DNA of 64,000 nucleotides. Origin: Trissonchulus latispiculum (lineage: Eukaryota > Nematoda > Enoplea > Enoplida > Ironidae). Every line of letters begins with the position of its first letter. Position 1 is the stretch's first letter. A program made the translations under genes and the position numbers. Positions 11,750 through 23,286 of the stretch are shown here, one piece after another. The stretch lies in the NCBI GenBank assembly GCA_030248195.1, contig JASAND010000491.1, forward strand, positions 1 through 64,000. The letters run 5' to 3'. The notes under the pieces are model-generated. The model was not told where the DNA came from. It was given only the letters and a program-made list of their open reading frames with translations, and searched no databases.

Positions 11750-12496
11750 CTAGGTTGTTGCATTATATGAATTACTTGCAGGATTAAAATAGTTTTTAGA
11801 CGATGTTAGATAGGTGTAGTCATACATGAATTTTGGTAAAGTGCAACTCGCGGGTGCTGCAAATAGTAGCCGCTCTGGTGATTTGGTTTTCATCATATTT
11901 TTGAAGACAGAGCTGGAAATGTTAGTGGATGGAGGTGGAAAACGGTTTATACTGAAATTGAATTCTTTTCTTTTGTCGTATAAATCTGTTTCAAAGGTAT
12001 TGTTATTTAGACTAATCTTCAGACCTAATACATTAGCTTGAGTATTATCTATATTTACTTTATTAAGTTCTAACTCATGAGGGTACATGTCATTTATAGT
12101 GAGGTCAAAAATGTTTTTATCATTGAAGGTGGTCATGTCATCTATATATCTGCGTGTGTTCGATAATAGCTCTGTTCTTGAGGTATTCTTTTCATTTAAT
12201 ATAAAATTGTATTCGAAATGATGCAAAGTGATATTTGCTATAGTTGGGGCTGAATTCGGACCCATTGAAATTCCAATTTGTTGTTTAAAAATTTTATCTC
12301 CTATGTTAAAGTAAGTGTTGTCGATTAGGCATTTAGTCATGTCTATTACATCATAATAGTCAAATGTAGGGTATTTAGGTTCTCCATTTCCCCAGTATAC
12401 TTTGTTGTATCTAAGGTGTAGTTTGGTGTGTAAAGTGTCCTTAACTAAATCTGAAATTGCTTGATTAATTGTAGTATGCTCCAATTTAGTATACAA
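11750..12496 (-). pseudogene. Penelope-like reverse transcriptase, C-terminal half
   Basis: Conserved RT blocks are visible: DFTTLYTKL just upstream in the same frame, GISMGPNSAPTIANI, the catalytic RRYIDDM (YxDD) and DKRKEFNFSINRFP. The YDKR..F.F block is characteristic of Penelope-like RTs. The open frame actually extends upstream to about 12630 (CNIYAHKYKCNPFWV). There a shift within an A-rich run separates it from the first half. It lies on the same strand as the host gene but is unrelated to it. Confidence 0.75.
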
Positions 12497-12626
12497 AGTA
12501 GTAAAATCGTATGTGTTTACTGACTCAGCGGAATGTGTTTTATTGAGGCAATTGATAATGTCTAATATAGGTTTGTTGTTATCAATTACCCAGAAGGGGT
12601 TACATTTGTATTTGTGCGCATAGATA

Positions 12627-13808
12627 TTACAAATTTTCTTTCTTTTGTAAAAAAAGTAATTTCAGAATTTTGTCCAGGGTTTGAGAGAGATGTTTAGTTG
12701 GTGCGTGCTTACTAGCGATAATTGTTCTGAATTTAATAGGGGTCTTGTGAAATTTGGGTATTATATACATGAAAGGTAGCTTGAAAGGGGCTGCAGCATA
12801 TTTTAATTTATCGTTTATGGTTTTTATGTTATTGATAATGTCAGATTCTGTCTTATTGTATATTTCAATGTATGTGTTGTTGTTATTGGTATTGTCGACT
12901 AGACTCACCTCTTTTAGAATAGAATACGTATATATAAATTGTTTGCATATCATAGAGAAATTTTGAGGAGCTTTGTCGGTTAAAGTGAATACGAAGTGCT
13001 CGTGTAAGTTACTAATGCTTGCTTTAATGTCTGTAATCCGAATATTAGTGGCAATACTATGATTGAGTGGGAGATGTTTGAGATGGTCTTTTACTATTTC
13101 GCTTACATACACGGCCCAATCTCTTAATTTATCTATATCCCACTTATATTTCTTATTTAGTTTATTAATATATTTAATTAAAGATTGATCTATTGCGATC
13201 TGCGAACAATTAGTGTCTTTAACAGTGGGAAGTCTATATTTTGGTCCATAGTTTAATAGTTGTTTGACCTGACTATCTTCTATTATGTCAAAATTAGAAG
13301 TTATAATGTGCTTATGATATTGATCTTTGTGATTAGTTGTGTTACATCTGCATGTAAAACCATATTTATGGTGGTTATCTAAAAATTCAGTACAATTTAA
13401 GTTAGTAATTACTTGGCGATAATTTAAAATAAAAGTAGATATAGGATTATCATAGGAAAAGAATACGCGGAGGTTTCCAGCATTAGTCTTAGAATTGGGA
13501 TATGGCCATTTGTCTTTACAAGATTCAAATATAGTATTGACTTTTATTTGGTCTAATTGTTTACTGTGAAAAGGAATAATAATATGCTCCCGATTTTTTG
13601 TTTTGGAAATGTTTTGCGAGTATTTAAGTTCTGTTCTGAATTCTGTAATGTCCTTGATAAAATCATAAAGAACGTGATTTTTGTTATTTTCGTTGAAGAT
13701 TGCAATAGCCTTTATGCCATTCCAATCGATTGTATTTAATAAATGAAATATTTTTTGGTATGAGTATGTAGGGTGTCTAACATGTAGGGAGTTAATATGT
13801 TGTGACAT
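12627..13808 (-). pseudogene. Penelope-like reverse transcriptase, N-terminal half
   Basis: A 393-codon open frame. It holds a Cys-containing block (FTCRCNTT), an LLNYGPKYRLP motif, a long helical section and the fingers-region motif PFMYIIPKFHKTPIKFR (the KxHK...R pattern of PLE RTs). It ends in a frame break at KKENL; the palm motifs follow in another frame at 12496-11750. Upstream, a different frame is open through KCRTNRKNKCHN, suggesting another lesion between the nuclease and RT parts. Confidence 0.75.
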
Positions 13809-13897
13809 TTATTTTTACGGTTGGTGCGGCATTTTTTGCTATTGGCTTTTGAGTCATCAGGTATCATTAAGTTGCGAAGTACGGAGGTTTTTGGATT

Positions 13898-14578
13898 TTA
13901 TCCATATAATAAGTCATTTAATCCATAGGGATACTTAGTTTTTAATCGTTTTATCCAATATTTTTCCCTATCTCTACGATACTTAGTGTCGATTTCCTTG
14001 GAACTGCTTTTGGGTAAGATTTCTATAATCTGGACGGAAAAGGATTTACAGGTCCCCATATTAAAGTGTATGGCTAATCTTTTGCAACTGGCTTTTTGTG
14101 TGTTCTTTAAACTATTTCTATGCTCTGACACACGTTTGGAAAATTGTCTTCCCGTTTCACCAACAGATGGAGCACCACATTGATCACAGGTTATGAGATA
14201 TATAACATTGTGACTTCTGCACGATGCAGTCATCACTATGGCGGGGGAAGTGATGTCGAAATCTCTTGTATTATACTGACTTCGTACAGTGCTACCTTCT
14301 ATGAAATGAAGACAGCATTTACAGTTTCTCTGTAAACATTTGACACCTGTTGTTTTAGTTAAGTTTGCGTTGCTATAATTTTTATTAGAGTGATTAGTAG
14401 ATGTATCACTGCTCCCAGAGTCGACGTCGTAGGGGTCGCCGAGGTCCAAATCCGGAATCCACCTGTTGGGGCATGTATCCTCCTCCCCTGCTACGGAGCC
14501 CCCGGAGGCATTATTCGTATGAAGACTTGCCATGAAGAAACGCAGGTTCCATGTGAACAGATCCAATCCATAGTCCAT
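13898..14578 (-). pseudogene. GIY-YIG endonuclease part of Penelope-like element
   Basis: A 226-codon frame. Residues 81-89 hold a Cys cluster (CLQRNCKCC). Residues 125-154 are the GIY-YIG core (VIYLITCDQCG ... VGETGRQFSKRVSEHR), and Glu206 in REKYWI is the likely metal-binding glutamate. In PLEs this nuclease nicks the target for reverse transcription. A bacterial-type homing endonuclease is unlikely because PLE-type RT follows on the same strand. Confidence 0.78.
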
Positions 14579-16264
14579 AATCGTGGGTTTGTCGACTGTG
14601 GGAGAATCTGTATACTAATTTAGTAAGTGGTGTCATGCGACGTTAAGTGTAAGTGGCATAACAAGTCATCGTGGATGTTCATAACGTACGTAAACTTTTA
14701 ATTAAAACTAAATAACTGTCTGCTAGAGTTCGAAATCAATTATATAAACGTTTCGTTTCATATTTGATAAATTTAATATTTGATAGGGCAGCAAACGGCA
14801 CTTTTCAATAAGTTGAGAAACTAAAGTATGATCTACACCAATTATAAACTGGAGCACGATTAATTAAACCGTCCCTTTCCTTTATGTTCTTTCTTAAGGG
14901 GGGGGCACTTTTTGCCGATTTTTCGACCATCTCCGATTTTGCTCATTTTCACAAATTTTGTAGTCCCCATGGGCTCTCAAAATAAGACATGTGCGTTTTG
15001 CACAATATTGCTTCTATCATTCTGTAGAGCTCCTTAAAGGTGACCTTGACATTGTGTTAAACATAGGAAAATGAAAAAGTAGGCTTGCAGCAGAAAAAAT
15101 TTTCGCTATGTGAAAGATACAGCACTACAACTTTGCACAAATGTCAAGGACATATTCTAGAGTGTAGCTATTTACTTCGTTTCAATTCTATTGAATGACG
15201 AATGTTTGGAGAATTTTTCAAGTCAGAATGTTTTTGAACCATGAAAAACAGAACCTATAGTAGTCTTCTGTTTTTCCTGAATGATTGACAAAAGCTACAG
15301 AAATGAGTTGAAGTTCTACTGGGCAGTGCTCCACAGTTAAGTCAGTGCGTCAATAAAGGATGTATTGTGTACGCCGGGATACCCAGCCCTGAGCCGCTTT
15401 TGCACTAATATTATTTTAGTAAAGGCTTTAGTTTGGTGTATTGGTCAACCCTGTTCACGATCACGTTCGGTCGCCACCTGACCTTGAATGGCACATCACC
15501 GGAATTTTCAAGTTTTCCAGCTTTGACCCTAAATAACTCTATCACAGTTTGATTTCGAACTCTAATATTCTGTCTTGTTTTTGAGAACATACATGGGGCA
15601 TATTACATGTGAAAATGAGCGAAATCAGTGACTGTCGATTTTTAGGCAAAAGCCTGAAAATTTTCAAGTCAACAGATGTGAAAGTTTGTTTCAATTTTAA
15701 GATTCCGTACATCGTCATGAAGATTAGCCCTGTCTGAACAGAGTAAGTGAAGAACTTTAGTTTGTGAAGTACTAAATTGTTCTCAAAAGGTTAAAGCTTA
15801 AAGGCTAAGATTCAGGCATGAGCTAAAACAGTTAGATGGTTCAAATAGGTAAAATTAAGAGGAAATTATATTACTTTCACGTTCACCTGTCCTGCAGGCC
15901 AGCGTTTGAGTGTTTATTGATGCTTAGACTGGCTTATTTCTAGGACAAAATTATGAGGTGTTATGGGGGTTGGGGGCAATGTTGGCACCAATGGCTCACC
16001 AAAAATGGTGGGCACATTTTTGTATAAATTTTGTGAATTTTTTGTTTTTTGTAAAAAATTACCGTTTATCGTTAACCATGACTAATTTTAGGCGTCTTCT
16101 AAGCTAAAACAGCGAAAACTTTAAAAAATCCGTCGAAGAAACTTCTCTGAAACTTTAGGGTAAAATTTGTTTTATCTAAAATAAAACAAAATCTTTTTAG
16201 GTTATGGCTATGGAGGAGGTCATAATTTATGGGTAACTTTTCATGGGGGGCTCCTCGAATGGGG

Positions 16265-16545
16265 GGAGCATGGCCGCACCCAGGGGGGAGGGTTCAAGGG
16301 GTCTAGACCCACCCCTTTTTGGAAACCTAGATACAGCAAAAATAAAACTTTCAGCCACTGTTATAGAAAGTGTCGCGATTCTTGAAAGAATTAAGCAGAT
16401 AGTCAACACTTTTGATGTGAAAGTCCGAACATTTGGAAGACTAATGGGCTCCGAACTAAATTACTTTCGGGCTTGACCTTGGACCACCCTCCCGCCAGAC
16501 CTTGGATCCTCCCCTTTTTAAAATGCTGGGTGCGGGCTCGGGTGG
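16265..16545. mobile_element. hAT-like MITE fragment with CGCACCCAG / CTGGGTGCG ends
   Basis: CCGCACCCAGGGGG on the left faces ATGCTGGGTGCGGG on the right, with GTCTAGACCC inside the left end. The same design occurs at 46732-47014 with a perfect 8-bp duplication. Here no target duplication was found, so the borders are approximate. Confidence 0.45.
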
Positions 16546-16748
16546 GGGGTAACCGAATAGGGGCGCGCCCCCAAATCCTCCCTCCCCCCCCCCGTAAAAA
16601 TAAGCCAGTTAGATCTGTCTTTTTTCAACTCCTAAAATTGAGCACGCTGCAGTTTTGCAAACAACACTGCACAAGGGGAAACTATCGTACGTAATTGTTG
16701 ATAATACGAACAGCAAAGCAGAGAACCATATGCACAATGCCAACTAAC

Positions 16749-17288
16749 CTTTGGAGTTTCCGTTTTGGCGGTATTAACGACAACCGCTGTACGGCCGCCG
16801 GAAGGAAATTCCCTGATACGAGACGGAGAGGAGCCAGTGCTGAGGACAGTGGGCGAGGCCTGCGTCGAGGAGGCGGACGAGCTGCCCTGGGAGACAACGG
16901 CGAGCGGAATAATGGATGGAGCGGCCGGAGAGGGCCGCGAGAAGGCAGCTCCTCCTTTCCACCCAGCCGGGGTTGGTGTAGCTGTGATGAGCGGTGCAGA
17001 ATTTGGCCGTATCAGTGGAAGTATGCCGGTGGTTGTAGTGGCAGGTACAGGAGATGATGTTATCGTTAGGTCTGAAGGCGATAGGGGGGAAACGGGCGGC
17101 TGCTGTCCAGATGAGATAGTGTGTGTCTCAGAAGGCACAGGCTGTGACACTTTGGCAACTCCTGGCACGGCGGCCGGGGAAGTGGAAGTTGGCGGTTGCT
17201 TGAACCGTGAGCTTGAATAGCCTGTTGCTGGCGGGGCTGATTCGGAAGGCGGTTCCACAAGCGTAGAAGAAGAAGACGAAGACTGCTT
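16749..17288 (-). CDS. MYPT-like gene exon, 540 nt, Pro/Ser/Thr-rich linker
   Basis: The largest exon: 180 codons, phase 0-0, from KQSSSSSSSTLVEPP to NTAKTETPK. The acceptor is ATTGTAG and the donor AAG|GTTAGT. The composition is Ser/Pro/Thr/Ala, with many SP/TP sites and no predicted fold. An overlapping plus-strand frame of 151 codons is an antisense shadow of this GC-richer exon. Confidence 0.85.
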
Positions 17289-17533
17289 CTACAATACAGT
17301 AGCAACGTTGCACAAGCATGCTATTATAATAATATACAGAATAATTTATAAATATGGTTTTCCCGTATGCCGTATCATACTTTGTGCAATACAGAGAAAG
17401 ATGAGTTCAAAAATTCTCATGCAAAAAGCTTGCAGCTCCTTGTTGTTAAACCAAAGCTTTTGAACTTATTCCAGAGATTTCTGTAATCAGGACCCAGAAA
17501 ACCGAGGAACACGGGGTTGAGAAGTTTTTTTAA

Positions 17534-18537
17534 GGTACTGGTATCCTTTTGTGCAGTGCTTTTGTGGTGATTTTTTAAAACGCTACAACTTTCGCATTTT
17601 TGGCAGCTGGAAAGAGCTTTACACATCGTTTTAAAGCTTATAATCAGGACATTCACATGAGCTTACGAAACTTGCAAAATTAGCAAAAAATTAGCAAAAA
17701 TTTACTGATATAACGGCTAAGTATAGACCAAAAATTTTCGAACATCGACTTTTCAAAAAATGCGGAAACAGGCACAATTTCTTTTTGCGCTATCATACAG
17801 AGGACATATGGGCCGAGGGACGTTGTTTTGGGTCTCGCTCAGTGTCACTTAACGGTAGAGAAAAGTCGAAAAATGCACAGAGGCCCTAAAATTTTAAACT
17901 TTGCACTAAATTTTCTCGAAACTGGGGACGTTTTAGCCAAAATCAAGAAAAACGTCCCTCCGCAGTAGTACGAATTTCCACTTTGGTGAAAATCTCCGGA
18001 ATCTGTCGAGTAGGTTTTGAGAAATCGATGTTTAAAACACAATAACCGCAGTTTCGCCAAAAAAATGGTTTCTCGGCAAATTATCTAGCTGAAAGCAATA
18101 AAGTCCGGCTAATAGGGATTCATAAAATGTGCATTTGGACGCTGTATCGATTGAGTATAAATGGACTAAAATTGTTCGTAAGCTTTGGCAGTAATTTTGA
18201 AAAACTGATTTCCTCGAAATAGCCATTTTTAACCCTCAAAATGGTTTTTTGCTTGTACTGACTTACCCACTGGAGATAGCTCAAAGGTTGTAAAAGCAAA
18301 AATGTTCATTTTTGTGTCCTCTTTCCAGCCATAGTAGCCAATCCGGTGTCTGGTCTATCTACTGGAAGCCTAAGGCCAAAAACCAAAACTTTCTTATCTT
18401 TTGGCCTAAAAAACCGGGACTGGTTCCAGAATGTTAAAGAGCACGAGCACGGAATTAGGTTATTTCGCAAGTTTTAGCTATTTACGTAAAGGATTAAAGC
18501 CGTATGAGTAAAAAATACCCGAAAGGAAACCGGCACC
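17534..18537. mobile_element. piggyBac-like MITE, copy 1 (TTAA-flanked)
   Basis: The ends GGTACTGGTATCC and CGGCACC are flanked by TTAA at 17530-17533 and 18538-18541. The body is about 1004 bp and aligns along its length with the next element (AAGCTTATAATC..ACATGAGCTTACGAAAC, CTTGTACTGACTTACCCACT). TTAA targets are diagnostic of piggyBac-type transposition. No transposase is encoded. Confidence 0.75.
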
Positions 18538-18541
18538 TTAA

Positions 18542-19548
18542 GGTGCTGGTATCCTTTTGTGCAGTGCTTTTGTGGTGATTTTTCGAAACGCTATAATTTT
18601 CGCAATTTTGGGAGTTGGAAGGAGCTTTATACATCGTTTTAAAGCTTATAATCTGTACATTAACATGAGCTTACGAAACTAGCAAAATTGGCAAAAAATA
18701 GCAAAAAACTTCCGACATGCTGACATCTGACAGACTGAATATAGACCAAAAATTTTTGAACATCGATTTCTCAAAACTGTAGAATCGGCCAAAATTTTTT
18801 CTTGTGCCATGATATGAAGGACATGTGGGCCGAGGGGCATTTTTTTGGATTTGGCTCAACAAGTCTCAGTACTCCAGAAAATCCGGCAAATGCGCGATGA
18901 CACGAAAATTCGCAACTTTCTGTTCAGTTTTCTCAAAACTGGAGATGTTTTAGCTCAAAGCAAGAAAAATGTCCCTCCGGAATAGGGCGAATTTTCATTC
19001 AGCCCAAAATCACGCTAATCCATTGGACAGTTTTTGAGAAATCAATGTTCAAAACAAAATAATCGCAATTTTGCCAAAATGGTTTTTCGGCGAATTCCCT
19101 AGCTTAAAGCAACGAACTCAAGCGAATAGGTATTAATAAAATGCGCAATTGGACGGTGTATCGAGTGAGTATAAATAAGCCGAAATTGCCTGTAAGATTT
19201 GGCAGTAATTTTGAAAAAACTGATTTCGTCAAAAATGGCCATTTTTTGACCCCAAAAATCGTTTTTGGCTTATACTGCCTTAACCACTAGAGGTAGCTCA
19301 AAAGTTGTAAAAGGAAAAGTGTTCATTTTGGTGCTCTCTAACCAGCCATAACAACCAATCCGGTGTAGAGACCATGTAGTGAGAGAATAAGGGCAAAAAG
19401 CAAAACTTTCTTATCTTTCCACCTAAAAATCCAGGACTGGTCCCAAAATGTTAAAGAGCACGAAAATAATGTATTTGGAAACTTTCATCCACTTTCATGA
19501 AGAACTGTAGCTTGTAGGGTCGAATTTACACAAAGCGATACCAGCACC
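18542..19548. mobile_element. piggyBac-like MITE, copy 2, tandem to copy 1
   Basis: The ends are GGTGCTGGTATCC and GATACCAGCACC, a perfect inverted repeat of 12 bp. They are flanked by TTAA at 18538-18541, shared with copy 1, and TTAA at 19549-19552. At 1007 bp it is nearly the same length as copy 1 and in the same orientation. The tandem arrangement makes a ~1-kb direct repeat. Confidence 0.8.
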
Positions 19549-19893
19549 TTAAAAGCGTTATTTTGTAAGAAGGCTCACACTTGAACAAAAAAGCTGCAGA
19601 ACAGCTGCACTTCTGCTATTCCGCAACTTTATTGGTGCAGTCCACGGTTAGTGATCAAAACGCAAAAATGCAGTAGAAAAATCTCCGGCAATTTTTTGAA
19701 AATTTGTCTTAAGCCAGTTTTTTCAAGGCAAAATATGTTTCCAAACAGGGCAAACACTTGTCTGAGGGGGCTGGCTGGAACTATTTGGGAAAGAAAAGTG
19801 CTTAGGAACCCCAATCCCCCACTAAAACTAAACCCGCGTTTAGCTTGGCTCAGTGCTGTGTTCGCTGTTTCAGTTCGTCCCTGTTGAACTAAC

Positions 19894-20040
19894 CTGAGAG
19901 CCATAATCTTTTTGGCGAGGACCTCTGGTAGGAATTAGTATTCCAGGACCTTCCAAGCCTTCAGGCTCAAGCCTGGCAACCTTCTCCTGCACAGTCTTCA
20001 CTGGTTCGGAAATGGCTCGCGTAGACCTGTTAGCTGGCCT
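19894..20040 (-). CDS. MYPT-like gene exon, module copy 2, fourth exon
   Basis: A 147-nt, phase 0-0 exon of 49 codons: RPANRSTRAISEP ... KVARLEPEGLEGPGILIPTR ... DYGSQ. It is homologous to the 147-nt exon at 26917-27063 through RPAN, ARxEPEGLE and GILxP. The acceptor is TTTCAG and the donor CAG|GTTAGT. Function is unknown; it lies in the linker between the ankyrin domain and the RRST site. Confidence 0.85.
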
Positions 20041-20669
20041 CTGAAACAATCATTGCATTAGAGAAATAGTTACATACAAACAAGTACGGGTGGGGAATGG
20101 AAGGCGGATGCTGGAGAATATGTGAAAGTAGGAAAAATTAAAGATAAAATAGGAAAAGGGCGCAACAACCAAAAACTTTCACGCTTTCGCTGCGTATCGG
20201 TGCTTATTAAAGTCTAAAAGATTATTTATTTCGGTTGCACAGAAAATGCATGAAACGTATATATGTCAATTCCCACTAAAAGACCATTTTTGAATAAAAA
20301 TACATAATTTTTCTAAGCATTTGATACCTCTATTTTTTTAAAATAAAAATTAGAAGAACCGTTATACAACAAAGCAAAACATTTTTCAAGCTCTGGAAAC
20401 ACTGCTGACCTACCATAAAAATTTTCAACACCGGTTAACCCAGTTTAATGAGGTTCTGTTCATTGTCAAACAATTGAAAGATCTTAGTTTGCAAATGAAA
20501 AATCGTTAAAATAACACGGTGAAACTCCAAGATGCGCATGTAAAACTGAGCAAACATAGAGAGGTCGAAAAACTGGCCAAAAATAACCAACAGAGTCCCG
20601 CTTAGCGTACTTGAAGGTTTTGTTTTTTAGTAAGTTTTATACAGCAAGCAATGCAAGCAAAGTTCTTAC

Positions 20670-20824
20670 TCCGGTAACGGTGTCTCGAAGGGAGCCCGAT
20701 TCACGATTGGACGGTGCCACCGGTCGTCCATGCGGCAACAGGACACCAACATTATCATCAGGAATAAGCTTTTCAGGCACTTGCTGCAGGTTATCATCTT
20801 CTTCTTCGCATGTATCCATATCAT
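20670..20824 (-). CDS. MYPT-like gene exon, module copy 2, third exon
   Basis: This exon supplies two bases of a split Asp codon, then 51 codons: DMDTCEEEDDNLQQVPEKL ... VGVLLPHGRPV ... TVTG. It is homologous to 27185-27303 through LQxVPEKL and VGVLLPHGxP. The acceptor is CTTTTCCAG and the donor GGA|GTAAGA. It carries an acidic stretch and ends with extra sequence absent from copy 1. Confidence 0.85.
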
Positions 20825-21177
20825 CTGGAAAAGGTAACAGCAAAATAAACCTTTGCTCCCTCAATCGGCCAATACTGACTAAATTGACTAAAAACTATCT
20901 GTTTCTTTTAGCCAGCCGACAGCTCAGCATTCCGTATAAAATTCATGTACTCTTTTACTGTCTCTCTTTCACTGTAGATATCACATCAGGCCCTCACCCA
21001 GGATTTTGAAAGGGGAGCCCAACGTCAAATACAGCGGGGGTCTGGGGCGGAGCCCCCTAGAATTTGAAGAATTTTTGCATTTTTGCCCAACAATCATACA
21101 TTGGATGTTTAATTCTTTAAAAAACTAAAATAATGAGAATTGTTTATCAACCCACAAGTTGTTTTTTGTCACGTCTA

Positions 21178-21577
21178 CTGGCTTTTTCCTAGGCAAAAAT
21201 TTCTGGGGGGGGGGGGAAGTCTGGGGGGGGGCTCGGATTTCTGGGGGGGGGGAGAAAAATTTTTAGAAAAATGTCTAAAAATAGCTATTTTTTGCTGCTG
21301 AGCTAAAAAAATTCACTATTTTTAACTTAAATTTAAGCTTAAAATAGCTAAAAAATGCTTAAAACTGGGTAAAAATCCGGCGAAGCCGGAAAAAATTTTC
21401 AAAATTTGCTCTAAAAACCCTATTTTTCCGGGCACTTTAGGGTAGGGGGGGTTCTGGGGGGGGGGAAGGACCGAATCCTGGGGGGGGCGATTCTGGGGGG
21501 GGGCGAGCCAAGTCTGGGGGGGGAACGGATTTCTGGGGCCCCCCCCCCACCCCCCCCCCCCTGTAGGAAAAAGCCAA
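21178..21577. mobile_element. Poly-G MITE, CTGGCTTTTTCC termini, 5-bp target duplication GTCTA
   Basis: The left end CTGGCTTTTTCCTAGGC and right end TAGGAAAAAGCCAA are inverted and flanked by GTCTA at 21173-21177 and 21578-21582. The inner ends are long G or C runs (TTCTGGGGGGG). The core AAAAATAGCTATTTTTTGCTGCTGAG is shared with the copy at 25618-26029. Non-coding, 400 bp. Confidence 0.82.
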
Positions 21578-21661
21578 GTCTAGACCCTTTAGACCTCCAT
21601 GGGTGCGGCTTTGCATCACATTATGTAATATGGCGTCAATCAGTGAAAACAAAAAACTCAC

Positions 21662-21792
21662 CGACGGCACTTTCAGAATATGCCCGCCGATTTTCGGGAG
21701 GATCACTACTGGAGCTACGGCGAAGCAAGACCCCTTCTTCTTCAATCTCTCGTTCTCGGGGTGTTGGATTAACCGAAGTTGGTCTGCTTGAG
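21662..21792 (-). CDS. MYPT-like gene exon, module copy 2, second exon
   Basis: This exon takes one base to complete Ser, then 43 codons SSRPTSVNPTPRE ... EEEGVLLRRSSSSDPPENRR ... SAV, and ends with one base. It is homologous to 29537-29682 through EGVLLRxSSSSD. The acceptor is TTTCTAG and the donor TCG|GTGAGT. RRSSSS is a basophilic-kinase-like motif. A 1.33-kb palindromic element starts only 78 bp upstream of its acceptor. Confidence 0.85.
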
Positions 21793-21869
21793 CTAGAAAC
21801 ACTAAAACATACACGTAGTCAGTCAATCGTAAAGGTTAAAAAATTGTTAACGGATGTTCTAGTTTTTAT

Positions 21870-23200
21870 CTAAAGTCTGACCAAAAATGTAGGGAGCGAA
21901 ATTGTTTTGTTTATACTGAACTACCGGTACATTTTTGCTGCAGCAATGTATATATTTTCTGAACCGTCATGGCATGAACTTTCTTTCGGTTGAAAAAAAG
22001 TTTTAAATAATATTCATCAAAAGAAGCCGATTTTTTAAGTTTTGAAATATCAGTAGAAACCAGGAACTAGCCGTTCGGTGGAAAATTAGCCCATGTCCCA
22101 GATATATGGAATCCCGAATATCAGCTGATTTCGTCAAAAATTGCAATAGTTATTCAATGTTTTCGATTTTCAAAATCCTTTGATCTTTGCCGCTTTTCCA
22201 ACTTTGACTGGCTATTACTCGCGACTCACTCCATGCAAAAATTTTTTAATAGGATTTTCAGGACCGCTTACGTGTCAGCTTTCATGTGATATATGTGGTT
22301 TTTCAAAATTTGAAAATCGATTTTTTCGAAAAATACCACTTTTTGACCCAAAATTTCGACAATGCGAATCCAGCAAAAGTGAGTAAAAATAATATTATCA
22401 TAAAGTTTAATCTGAGTTGAATCCAACGATATAAAGTTTTTGTGGCTACGGCTTAAATTGCCCCAGCAACGAATTTTTAAACAATTTCCTATTTCAGCTG
22501 ATTTCTGACAAGTTGTGCTATATTGTGCATTGATTTGCCGCAAATAGTGTAAACTAGCCAAAAACCGGCTAAAAAGCGAAATTGTTTAAAAATTCGTTGC
22601 GGATGCAATATAAGTTGTAGCCACGAAAACTTTATATCGCTGGATTCTGCACAGATTAAACTTTATGATAATATTATTTTTACCCACTTTTGCTGGATTC
22701 GCATTGTCGAAATTTTGGGTCAAAAAGTGGTATTTTTCGAAAAAATCGATTTTCAAATTTTGAAAAACCACATATATCACATGAAAGCTGACACGTAAGC
22801 GGTCCTGAAAATCCAATTAAAAAATTTTTGCATTGAGTGAGTCGCGAGTAATAGCCAGTCAAAGTTGGAAAAGCGGCAAAGATCAAAGGATTTTGAAAAT
22901 CGAAAAAATTGAATAACTATCGCAATTTTTGACGAAATCAGCTGATATTCGGGATTCAATATGTCTGGGACATGGGCTAATTTTCCACCGAACGGCTAGT
23001 TCGTGGCTTCTACTGATCTTTCAAAACTTAAAAAATTGGCTTCTTTTGATGAATTTTAATTTTTTAAAAAATTTTTTCAACCAAAAGAAAGTTCTTGCCA
23101 TGACGGTTCAGAAAATATATACACTGCTGCAGCAAAAATGTACCGGTAGTTCAGCATAAACAAAAAATTTCGCTCCCTACATTTTTTGGTCAGACTTTAG
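21870..23200. mobile_element. 1.33-kb palindromic foldback element
   Basis: Two arms of about 650 bp are near-perfect inverted repeats meeting around 22540-22590. The outer ends are CTAAAGTCTGACC and GGTCAGACTTTAG. Matching landmarks include CCGTCATGG/CCATGACGG and ACTTTGACTGGCTATTACTC and its complement. No transposase is seen; translated frames in the two arms mirror each other. Transcripts through this intron could fold into a long double-stranded RNA. Confidence 0.85.
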
Positions 23201-23286
23201 CTAAACAAAAGACAAACATTCTGCGCAGCATTCATTCATTAATATCCAATTCCAAGCATAAAGAGTTATTCTCCAGAGATATTACT

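Larger units (their letters stand above)
11623..14600 (-). mobile_element. Penelope-like retroelement with N-terminal GIY-YIG domain (degenerate)
   Basis: On the minus strand the order is GIY-YIG endonuclease (14578-13898), then reverse transcriptase (13808-12627 and 12496-11750). This permuted order, nuclease before RT, is known for the Naiad/Chlamys group of Penelope-like elements; canonical Penelope elements have the nuclease at the C terminus. Frameshifts separate the parts, so this copy is dead. The 3' untranslated part is interrupted by the 7491-11615 insertion and appears to resume left of 7490. Extreme ends and any inverted-LTR structure were not resolved. Confidence 0.75.
5841..16748. 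other. 10.9-kb intron filled with mobile elements
   Basis: The intron carries a poly-G MITE, a foldback MITE, a 4.1-kb hAT-ended composite with a 144-bp array, and a degenerate Penelope-like element. No phase-compatible MYPT exon is needed or seen inside it. The interval 14579-16264 holds no recognised gene or repeat terminus apart from a lone TTAAGGGGGGGG at 14894 without a partner. Confidence 0.75.

Noticed and set aside
13898..14578. Free-standing GIY-YIG homing endonuclease
   Set aside because: It is followed on the same strand by Penelope-type RT motifs, so it belongs to a retroelement.
14894..15880. Another piggyBac-like element starting TTAAGGGGGGGG
   Set aside because: No matching inverted end next to a second TTAA was found downstream.
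16765..17220. Plus-strand 151-codon open frame
   Set aside because: It is the antisense of the 540-nt MYPT exon; splice sites, phase and composition support the minus strand.
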